NCBI GenBank assembly: GCA_004562765.1
Contig: SFRL01000086.1
Span: forward strand, 1 to 11,141
DNA length: 11,141 bases
Direction: 5' to 3'
DNA from: a bacterium
Lineage (GTDB): Bacteria > Bacillota > Clostridia > Lachnospirales > Lachnospiraceae
Shown: positions 6,863 through 11,141 of the stretch, one piece after another
Layout: each line of letters starts with the position of its first letter
Position numbering within the stretch: the stretch's first letter is position 1
Program-made: the position numbers and the translations under genes
The notes under the pieces: model-generated
What the model was told of the DNA's origin: nothing
Seen by the model: the letters and a program-made list of their open reading frames with translations, nothing else
Databases searched by the model: none

Positions 6863-7646
6863 TGTTTAACACCTCCTTCGTCAGAATTTTATAGGCTTCG
6901 GCAACTTTGCCTTTGGGATCATGCTTGAAGATACTGGTTCCCTCTGCGCTGATTTCCTCTGCACGGACAGAGCGGGGAATGTCGGTCTTGTAAACCTTCA
7001 GCTTTCCGCCGTAGCTCTCCCGAATCAGATTGCTGATGTCTTTGGAGTAGTTGGTGCGGCTGTCCACCATCGTCAGAAGAATCCCTTCAATCCTCAGTTT
7101 CGGGTTGATTTGCCTCTTGACCTTGTTGATGGTTCCAAGCAGCTGTTCCAGACCCTTTGCAGGAAGGTATGCTGCCTGAACCGGTATCAGCACATTGTCG
7201 GCAGCTGCCAACGCATTGACGGTCAGCATACCCAAAGACGGCATACAGTCAAGAAGAATGTAATCATAATTCTGTTTGACTGTATCCAGGTATTGCCGGA
7301 GAATGGTTTCCCGGCTCATGGCATTGACCAGTGCTACCTCCATACCTGAGAGTTCGATGTTGGACGGCACCAAATCAACGCCCTCCGGATGATGAAGAAT
7401 CCCTTCATCGGGAGTAATAGGGTTTTCCATCATAATCTTTCCCATCAGATCGGAAAGTGTCGGAGACAGATCATCCGGGCAGGGATTGCCCAAACTGACC
7501 GTCAGGGAAGCCTGGGGATCGGTGTCTACCAGAAGCACCTTTTTTCCTTCAAGAGCCAAGCCAACGCCCAGATTCTCGGTGGTGGTGGTCTTTCCAGTGC
7601 CTCCTTTCTGATTGACCACCGCAATGATGGTTGCTTTTTTCGACAT
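6819..7646 (-). CDS. parA: ParA/Soj-family partition ATPase
   Basis: A 275-aa Walker-type partition ATPase. The deviant Walker A KGGTGKT is at residues 14-20 with both lysines, the A' motif DTDPQ at 41-45, and Walker B YILLD at 129-133. There is no N-terminal DNA-binding extension, so it belongs to the short Soj-like ParA class. ParA uses ATP-dependent binding to the nucleoid to move ParB-bound DNA. The ATG at 7646 has AAGGAG about 11 bases upstream. The gene starts 6 bases after repA and its last 44 bases overlap parB. All key residues are present and the length is normal. Confidence 0.95.
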   Translation of the reverse strand: MSKKATIIAVVNQKGGTGKTTTTENLGVGLALEGKKVLLVDTDPQASLTVSLGNPCPDDLSPTLSDLMGKIMMENPITPDEGILHHPEGVDLVPSNIELSGMEVALVNAMSRETILRQYLDTVKQNYDYILLDCMPSLGMLTVNALAAADNVLIPVQAAYLPAKGLEQLLGTINKVKRQINPKLRIEGILLTMVDSRTNYSKDISNLIRESYGGKLKVYKTDIPRSVRAEEISAEGTSIFKHDPKGKVAEAYKILTKEVLNNAEKRRKHQLEGVR

Positions 7647-7652
7647 TTATCG

Positions 7653-8582
7653 TCACTCTCCTTCCTCTCGCTTCATTTTCAATTTCTTAAATCCTCCTTC
7701 CAAATATCCGTGTGACATATCGTGCCGAACAAGAGCATCGTAGTAGGTGTCTATTGTCGTCGGCGCATTGTATATCGTAGTCAGCATATACTGACGGATA
7801 TTTCTAATCTTTGTGGTGTTCTCCTTGAAGCAGTCCATAACATATCGAATGTGTTCGGCATTCAGTTTCATAAACCGACTGCGGACAATTTCTGCCGGAC
7901 GCTCCTCTGCACCAATGCGAATCAACGGTCGCTTCGTGCAAACTGTTTCAACGATCAACTCCAGAATGTTATCCAGCATTTCGGAATCGTAAGGGTAATC
8001 CTTCTTCAACAAATCCATACTGAGCTGATCCGAGAAATAATCAAAGTATTCTTGATACCGGTCATTCTCGTCCATCATTCCACCATTTCCGGAAGGAAAG
8101 ATAGAATCAGTATCACTAAATTCAGTATTTTTAATATCAGTATTATTACATTGTGATTTCGGAAGTTCTTGAGTTGTGATTTCCATTGTTCCAGAATTGT
8201 GATTTTCACAATTCAAGAGTTGTGAATCCACAGCAGAGATAAAGTTCTTCACATAGATCAGGTTGGGCTTTCCCAAACCCTGGCGCTTACGTTCAATCAA
8301 TCCTGCTTTCTTCTCAAGTTCACTGAGCAGCTTGATAGCCTTTTGTTCAGCACAGTTCAGAGCCATCTTCGCTTCGTCGATTGTAAAAATGATATACACT
8401 CTACCGTTTTTATCTATCCAACCATTCTTGGCAGACAGGCTCATGCGGTCAAGCAAAATGCCATACAGCATCTTGGCATCGGCAGAAATATTCCAGAACC
8501 TCTCGTTCGTGAACAACACCTTCGGAACTCGATAGAATGTGAATAGATCGGATTGCTGACCGTAAAAATAATCAAAACTCAC
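7653..8582 (-). CDS. repA: RepA_N-family replication initiator
   Basis: A 309-aa initiator. Residues about 11-113 match the RepA N-terminal domain (FYRVPKVLFTNERFWNISAD, then LYGILLDRMSLSAKNGWID and VYIIFTIDEAKMALN), a winged-helix DNA-binding fold. A low-complexity linker, about 114-180, is coded by the repeats at 8106-8242. The C-terminal part, about 185-309, looks like the conserved region that follows RepA_N in clostridial ICEs (DUF6017-like) and contains NIRQYMLTTIYNAPTTID. The start is a GTG at 8582 with AAGGTGGTG upstream, overlapping the stop of the preceding small gene by 4 bases (GTGA). Known RepA_N replicons carry their origin inside the rep gene, which fits the repeats here. The role is theta-type replication of the excised element. 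Confidence 0.9.
   Translation of the reverse strand: MSFDYFYGQQSDLFTFYRVPKVLFTNERFWNISADAKMLYGILLDRMSLSAKNGWIDKNGRVYIIFTIDEAKMALNCAEQKAIKLLSELEKKAGLIERKRQGLGKPNLIYVKNFISAVDSQLLNCENHNSGTMEITTQELPKSQCNNTDIKNTEFSDTDSIFPSGNGGMMDENDRYQEYFDYFSDQLSMDLLKKDYPYDSEMLDNILELIVETVCTKRPLIRIGAEERPAEIVRSRFMKLNAEHIRYVMDCFKENTTKIRNIRQYMLTTIYNAPTTIDTYYDALVRHDMSHGYLEGGFKKLKMKREEGE
8106..8150. repeat. Three 15-bp repeats inside repA
   Basis: The octamer WTCAGTAT occurs at 8106, 8121 and 8136, exactly 15 bp apart, in an AT-rich stretch. Because 15 is a multiple of three, the repeats also appear in the protein as NTDIK, NTEFS and DTDSI. They adjoin the 23-bp repeats directly and may be the AT-rich part of the origin. 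Confidence 0.7.
8151..8242. repeat. Four 23-bp iterons inside repA (putative origin)
   Basis: TTGTGATTT occurs at 8151, 8174 and 8197 and a weaker TTGTGAATC at 8220, each exactly 23 bp from the last. Further matches within the first three units include TTC at unit positions 16-18 and GA at 21-22. The third unit lies in a perfect 21-bp inverted repeat (8194-8214: GAATTGTGA, TTT, TCACAATTC). Since 23 is not a multiple of three, the motif is read in all three codon phases, so it is kept as DNA and not as protein. This is the expected form and place for a RepA_N origin. Confidence 0.78.
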
Positions 8583-8713
8583 ACGGCTTCACCACCTTCT
8601 TTCTGCGGAAAACTTTCTGTTGTCAGCGGAATGCTGCGGAAAGTCGTATCCGTCTTTTCGTAAGGACATCGGGCAAAATAGTAGAAGCGGTATTCCTGTT
8701 CATACACATCCAT
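8579..8713 (-). CDS. Small hypothetical protein (44 aa)
   Basis: A 44-aa ORF with no recognised family and aromatic residues near its start (YEQEYRFYYFARCPY). The ATG at 8713 lies one base after the stop of the Cys-rich gene and its TGA overlaps the GTG start of repA (GTGA), so it forms a translational bridge between the two. A longer frame from 8797 exists but would overlap the Cys-rich gene by 83 bases and lacks a ribosome site. It may act mainly to couple repA translation. The evidence for a functional peptide is its tight fit between the two genes. Confidence 0.55.
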   Translation of the reverse strand: MDVYEQEYRFYYFARCPYEKTDTTFRSIPLTTESFPQKEGGEAV

Positions 8714-8714
8714 A

Positions 8715-8939
8715 TCAACGAAGCCCCACTTCACGCATAACCTTCTTCGTACACCAACCAATGCACGGGTGATCTCGCCCATAGGGACAGCCATCACATT
8801 CCGACTTGGGTTTCGGCGGCAAAGAGATTAAGTAGTAGCAATTATTTCTACCCAGACGGCAGCCCTTTCTGCCATTCGTCCAGAAGTAGCAGTAATGACA
8901 GTCGCTCGGCTTGTCTGCGGTATAAACAGGCTTGCTCAA
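8715..8939 (-). CDS. Small Cys-rich protein, likely metal-binding
   Basis: A 74-aa protein with eight cysteines at residues 14, 17, 27, 34, 48, 51, 59 and 63, arranged as CxxC-C-C and CxxC-C-C. This spacing suggests two zinc or Fe-S sites, but no named family is claimed. The start is taken as TTG at 8939, because GGAGGTG lies 6 bases upstream; ATGs at 8972 and 8984 give longer forms but have only the terminator U-tract region ahead of them. It is the first gene behind the attenuator at 8985-9032 and is followed after one base by the 44-aa ORF and then repA. A role in controlling replication is possible from position only. Confidence 0.72.
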   Translation of the reverse strand: MSKPVYTADKPSDCHYCYFWTNGRKGCRLGRNNCYYLISLPPKPKSECDGCPYGRDHPCIGWCTKKVMREVGLR

Positions 8940-8984
8940 ATAAAACACCTCCAATCTCTTGTATTTGCCCATGGGTTTGGGCAT

Positions 8985-9032
8985 AAAAAAAGAGCGCCTA
9001 TCCATCCCCAATGCGGGGCAAATAGACGCTCT
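8985..9032 (-). terminator. Leader terminator/attenuator ahead of the rep module
   Basis: On the minus strand AGAGCGTCTAT (from 9032) pairs with ATAGGCGCTCT (ending 8991), with an inner CCCC/GGGG pair, followed by seven T. It stands before the first gene of the ICE operon instead of after a gene, so it is probably an attenuator. The segment TATTTGCCC in its 5' half (9024-9016) is also exactly complementary to GGGCAAATA just past the U-tract (8970-8962), giving a possible second fold. Confidence 0.8.
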
Positions 9033-9304
9033 ATGTACATAACGATATTTAATTTTATCTGCTATAACTGCATGGTATTCAAAACATCCGCCTTTTTTGA
9101 TTAGCTGGATTTTTGGCACGATTTTGGGGCTGATTAGCAGGAAGGGCATTTTCATTAGCAAGAACAGCCCGTTTTCTGCTAAAAATTAGCTGGCGATTTT
9201 GTCTTATAACAACCGTTCGATTCTGGAGGGGTTGTCAAAAATCAAATTTTGGAGTAGAATTTTATCTCATACAGTGAAAGAGCTTTTTCGTAGCTTTTTA
9301 TATA
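9033..9304 (-). other. Non-coding ICE end and operon leader
   Basis: No gene with a ribosome site is seen. The stretch holds the ATTAGC repeats (9100-9193), an inverted repeat ACAACC/GGTTGT at 9209-9214 and 9230-9235, and AT-rich DNA. A weak minus-strand promoter candidate is TTGAAT (9077-9082), 19 bases, TAAAAT (9052-9057), which would start RNA just before the attenuator. A TTGACA at 9233-9238 has no -10 at normal spacing. Confidence 0.5.
9100..9193. repeat. Four phased ATTAGC(T/A)(G/A)G repeats at the ICE end
   Basis: Direct copies occur at 9100-9108, 9133-9141, 9154-9162 and 9185-9193. The steps of 33, 21 and 31 bp are close to whole helical turns, so all face about the same side of the DNA. 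The last copy also forms GCTAA-AAA-TTAGC with an inverted half at 9178. They lie 160-250 bp from the tRNA target site, where arm-type integrase or excisionase sites are expected. Confidence 0.65.
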
Positions 9305-9342
9305 AGAAAAGCCGAAAACCCTTGAAAACAAAGGCTTTCGGC
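9305..9342 (-). terminator. Intrinsic terminator behind tRNA-Arg
   Basis: On the minus strand a 14-bp stem (9329-9342 with 9311-9324, two G-U pairs) closes a TTTT loop and is followed by TTTTCTTAT. It lies 9 bases past the tRNA CCA end and should end the tRNA transcript before it enters the ICE. It belongs to the ICE side if the element inserted at the tRNA 3' end. Confidence 0.88.
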
Positions 9343-9351
9343 GTTGTTCAC

Positions 9352-9428
9352 TGGCGTCCATAAGAGGATTTGAACCTCCGACCCCACGCTTAGGAGGCGT
9401 GTGCTCTATCCAGCTGAGCTATATGGAC
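9352..9428 (-). tRNA. tRNA-Arg (anticodon CCT), likely ICE attachment site
   Basis: A complete 77-nt cloverleaf: acceptor GTCCATA/TATGGAC, D arm GCTC/GAGC, anticodon stem CACGC/GCGTG with loop CTCCTAA (anticodon CCT, reading AGG), T arm GGAGG-TTCAAAT-CCTCT, discriminator G and an encoded CCA. It has its own promoter (9443-9471) and terminator (9305-9342). The ICE lies on its 3' side, the normal place for tyrosine-integrase insertion, so its 3' half (about 9352-9395) probably contains one att core. The matching copy at the other ICE end is outside the window. Confidence 0.96.
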
Positions 9429-9442
9429 GTGTCTGATATATG

Positions 9443-9471
9443 ATTATAGCCCGATCAAAGTCGAACTGCAA
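9443..9471 (-). promoter_or_regulatory. Promoter of tRNA-Arg
   Basis: On the minus strand TTGCAG (9466-9471) and a perfect TATAAT (9443-9448) are 17 bp apart. Transcription would start about 8 bases before the tRNA 5' end. The -35 box is weak; the -10 is consensus. Confidence 0.8.
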
Positions 9472-9512
9472 TCCCTTATTTAGTTTTTTTTGAGGTGGCC
9501 GTTGTAACGCAA

Positions 9513-9553
9513 CCTTAGGAGGCGGTCGCTCTATACAACTGAGCTACGGAGGC
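9513..9553 (-). pseudogene. 5' half of a second tRNA-Arg(CCT), truncated in the anticodon arm
   Basis: Read on the minus strand, GCCTCCGTAGCTCAGTTG, TATAGAGC and GACCGCCTCCTAAGG give a normal acceptor 5' strand, D arm and anticodon loop with CCT. After the loop the expected CGGTT stem, T arm and acceptor 3' strand are missing; a short GTTG-CGTTA-CAAC hairpin and T-rich/A-rich DNA follow. The gene cannot form a tRNA. Its acceptor differs from that of the intact tRNA-Arg, so it is not a simple copy of it. Confidence 0.8.
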
Positions 9554-9563
9554 GGATGGACGT

Positions 9564-9590
9564 GCCTTTCTTTCAAAAGGCTGTTTTTTT
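9564..9590 (+). terminator. Short intrinsic terminator on the plus strand, without a visible gene
   Basis: GCCTTT (9564-9569) pairs with AAAGGC (9576-9581) around a 6-base loop, and seven T follow at 9584-9590. No plus-strand gene precedes it in the window. It may be left from a gene that was upstream before the ICE and tRNA rearrangement. Confidence 0.5.
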
Positions 9591-9791
9591 ATGATAGCGT
9601 ATCCGAAGGAAAAAGTCAACCGGGGCACAGAAGTGTTTTTATTCATACACATGCATAAAGTTCAATTCCAGCACCGGGACAAATGTAAGATGGGTGGTTT
9701 TTTCTTACAGACAGGCTGGCATTATTTCGCTATTTCCCAAATTTCGCGCAAGATTGTTGTAAAGAAATCATAAAAAAATGTGATTTTCTTA
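9591..9791. other. Intergenic DNA with no clear feature
   Basis: AT-rich sequence between the orphan terminator and the promoter region of the carboxyltransferase gene. A 60-codon frame on the plus strand has no ribosome site and no recognisable product. A weak AAATCA/TGATTT inverted repeat lies near 9767-9787. Confidence 0.5.
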
Positions 9792-9821
9792 TTTCCATTC
9801 GCCGCATGATTATGTTATGAT
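9792..9821 (+). promoter_or_regulatory. Probable promoter of the carboxyltransferase gene
   Basis: An extended -10, TGTTATGAT (9813-9821), lies 18 bp behind a weak -35, TTTCCA (9792-9797). The start of RNA would be about 70 bases before the ATG, leaving a leader without an obvious riboswitch. Overlapping TATGAT boxes make the exact -10 uncertain. Confidence 0.45.
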
Positions 9822-9898
9822 ATGATTAGTTTGTTTCGGCTGTATCGTTATGGCCATTTTGCAAAATTTTTAATGCTGTAAAAGGGAAGTGAACAGCT

Positions 9899-11141
9899 AT
9901 GAAAATTCATATTACAGAAACCGTCCTGCGCGACGCCAACCAGTCGCTGATGGCGACCCGTCTGCCGATTGAGGATTTCACCGGCATTCTGGACACCATC
10001 GATCAGGCCGGTTACCATTCGATCGAGTGCTGGGGCGGTGCAACCTTTGATTCCTGCCTGCGCTATCTGGGGGAGGATCCGTGGGAGCGTCTGCGCACGA
10101 TCAAAAAGCACATGAAAAACACCAAGCTGCAGATGCTGCTGCGCGGCCAGAACCTGCTGGGCTACCGCCACTATTCGGATGATATGGTGCGCCGCTTCGT
10201 GCGCGCGTCCATCGAGAATGGTATGGACATCATCCGTATCTTCGACGCGCTCAACGACCTGCGCAACATCGAGACTGCGGTGGACGAATGCCTGAAGGCG
10301 GGCGGCCATGCACAGGGCACCATCTGCTACACCCTGTCGCCGATCCACAACCTCGAGATGTATGTCGGCCTCGGCAAGCAGATCGAGCAGATGGGCTGCC
10401 AGAGCCTTTGCATCAAGGATATGGCCGGCATCATGAGCCCGAAGGAGTGCTTCGACCTCGTCACCGCGCTCAAGAAGGAAATCAAGATCCCGATCTACGT
10501 GCACACCCATCAGACGACCGGTCTGGGCTTCATGACCTACCTCAAGGCGGCCGAGGCGGGCGCGGCCGGCATCGACTGCGCGATCTCGTCCTTTGCCGGC
10601 GGCACCAGCCAGCCCGCGACCGAGACCATGGTCTACACCCTCAGCCAGATGGGCTTCGACTGCGGCGTCAACTCCAAGACCCTCAAGAAGATCAACGACT
10701 TCTTCCTGCCTGAGGAGCGCAAGTTCATCGACAACGGCACCTTTGACCCGACCGTGCTCGCGGTCAAGGCCGACGCGCTGGTTTACCAGATTCCGGGCGG
10801 CATGCTGTCCAACCTGATGGCCCAGCTCAAGGCGCAGGGCGCGATCGACCGCCTTGATGAGGTGCTTGAGGAGACTCCGCGCGTGCGTGCAGACCTCGGC
10901 TATCCGCCGCTCGTCACTCCGCTCAGCCAGATGGTCGGCGTACAGGCGACCGTCAACGTACTGGTGGGCGCGCGCTACAAGAACATCGGCAAGGAGATCA
11001 AGGCCTATATCAAGGGCGAATACGGCAAGGCGCCTGGCCCGATCGATCCCAAGCTGATGAAGAAGGTGCTCGGCGACGAGCAGCCCATCACGGGCCGCTA
11101 CGCGGAGACCATCGAGCCGGAGTTCCCGAAGGCCAAGGAGG
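9899..11141 (+). CDS. oadA: Pyruvate carboxylase subunit B / oxaloacetate decarboxylase alpha, partial
   Basis: The first 414 codons of a biotin-dependent carboxyltransferase; the gene runs off the right edge. It moves CO2 between carboxybiotin and pyruvate/oxaloacetate. The HMGL-like TIM-barrel is visible from the start: TETVLRDANQSLMATR (6-21), ECWGGATFD (43-51), LRGQNLLGYRHYSDD (81-95), CIKDMAGIMSP with the Lys that is normally carbamylated (K173), the metal-binding HTHQTTGLG (202-210), and SSFAGGTSQP (230-239). The conserved carboxyltransferase domain follows; the C-terminal biotinyl domain is not in the window. The ATG at 9899 has AAGGGAAG about 9 bases upstream. The gene is much richer in G and C at third positions than the ICE genes, marking it as chromosomal. 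Context does not decide between pycB and oadA, as the partner subunits are not visible. Confidence 0.93.
   Translation, partial: MKIHITETVLRDANQSLMATRLPIEDFTGILDTIDQAGYHSIECWGGATFDSCLRYLGEDPWERLRTIKKHMKNTKLQMLLRGQNLLGYRHYSDDMVRRFVRASIENGMDIIRIFDALNDLRNIETAVDECLKAGGHAQGTICYTLSPIHNLEMYVGLGKQIEQMGCQSLCIKDMAGIMSPKECFDLVTALKKEIKIPIYVHTHQTTGLGFMTYLKAAEAGAAGIDCAISSFAGGTSQPATETMVYTLSQMGFDCGVNSKTLKKINDFFLPEERKFIDNGTFDPTVLAVKADALVYQIPGGMLSNLMAQLKAQGAIDRLDEVLEETPRVRADLGYPPLVTPLSQMVGVQATVNVLVGARYKNIGKEIKAYIKGEYGKAPGPIDPKLMKKVLGDEQPITGRYAETIEPEFPKAKE

Larger units (their letters stand above)
1..9351. mobile_element. Partial Tn1549/CTn4-type integrative and conjugative element
   Basis: A continuous run of minus-strand genes contains the hallmark set of the Tn1549/CTn4 family: PrgI, VirB6/TrbL-like protein, Maff2, VirD4-like coupling protein, PcfB, a DUF3846 protein, ParA, ParB and a RepA_N initiator. 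The run ends at the 3' end of a tRNA-Arg gene, and the gene on the far side is GC-rich housekeeping DNA of different composition. The right boundary is therefore placed in or just left of the tRNA 3' end; the exact core cannot be fixed because the other end is not in the window. Integrase, excisionase, relaxase, VirB4 and cargo are not seen and should lie to the left. Whether the element is functional cannot be judged, because the coupling protein appears to carry a deletion. Confidence 0.88.
9423..9564. repeat. 9-bp direct repeat ATGGACGTG flanking the tRNA fragment
   Basis: ATGGACGTG occurs at 9423-9431, across the 5' end of the intact tRNA-Arg, and again at 9556-9564, next to the 5' end of the broken tRNA. 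The copies are 133 bp apart. They may reflect a past duplication or a recombination scar. Confidence 0.55.

Noticed and set aside
8106..8242. CRISPR-like array
   Set aside because: The repeats are 8-9 bp, lie inside a coding gene and have no unique spacers of CRISPR length.
8714..8797. 72-aa form of the small ORF before repA
   Set aside because: The extra part is the shadow of the Cys-rich gene in another frame and lacks a ribosome site.
8940..9161. Long N-terminal extension of the Cys-rich protein (start at 9161, 148 aa)
   Set aside because: The extension would run through the attenuator hairpin and the ATTAGC repeats and has no ribosome site; a strong GGAGGTG stands before the TTG at 8939.
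9209..9238. TTGACA at 9233-9238 as the main ICE promoter
   Set aside because: The nearest TATAAG lies about 24 bp away, too far for a normal sigma-A promoter.
9591..9773. 60-aa plus-strand frame in the intergenic region
   Set aside because: It begins directly after a terminator U-tract, has no ribosome site and no recognisable product.
9848..10510. 220-aa minus-strand frame opposite the carboxyltransferase gene
   Set aside because: It is the antisense shadow of a GC-rich gene; the plus strand encodes the catalytic motifs of a known enzyme.

Overview
The window is the end of an integrative and conjugative element (ICE) of the Tn1549 / C. difficile CTn4 type, joined to the chromosome of a Firmicute, most likely a gut clostridium (Oscillospirales/Lachnospirales-like). 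The evidence is the gene set (PrgI, VirB6/TrbL-like, Maff2, VirD4-like coupling protein, PcfB, DUF3846, ParA/ParB, RepA_N initiator), all on the minus strand with strong Shine-Dalgarno sequences. The element stops at an intact tRNA-Arg(CCT) gene, the usual kind of target for tyrosine integrases. Right of the tRNA lies a visibly GC-richer chromosomal gene for the carboxyltransferase subunit of pyruvate carboxylase / oxaloacetate decarboxylase. Integrase, relaxase, VirB4 and cargo would lie beyond the left edge.

Layout, in the direction of ICE transcription (right to left): tRNA-Arg with its own promoter and terminator (about 9471 to 9305); a roughly 270-bp non-coding end with phased ATTAGC repeats; an attenuator-like terminator (8985-9032); a replication and partition module (Cys-rich protein, 44-aa ORF, RepA with internal iterons, ParA, ParB, acidic 175-aa protein) closed by a second terminator (5375-5420); an early transfer module (DpnD/PcfM-DUF3846 protein, 103-aa protein, PcfB, VirD4, 106-aa protein, XRE regulator) closed by a third terminator (1370-1414); and the start of the mating-channel module (Maff2, VirB6-like, PrgI), which runs off the left edge.

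RepA, ParA and ParB would replicate and segregate the excised circle. PcfB and VirD4 would bring the relaxase-DNA complex to the channel formed by VirB6, PrgI and the unseen VirB4. The main points for a second look are: iterons inside repA whose 23-bp spacing cuts across the reading frame; three terminators each standing before a module with no clear promoter in between, which suggests control by read-through or antitermination; an apparent in-frame loss of the conserved segment just after Walker A in VirD4; and a half tRNA-Arg with a 9-bp direct repeat beside the integration site. Family names are given from memory of the families; no searches were run.
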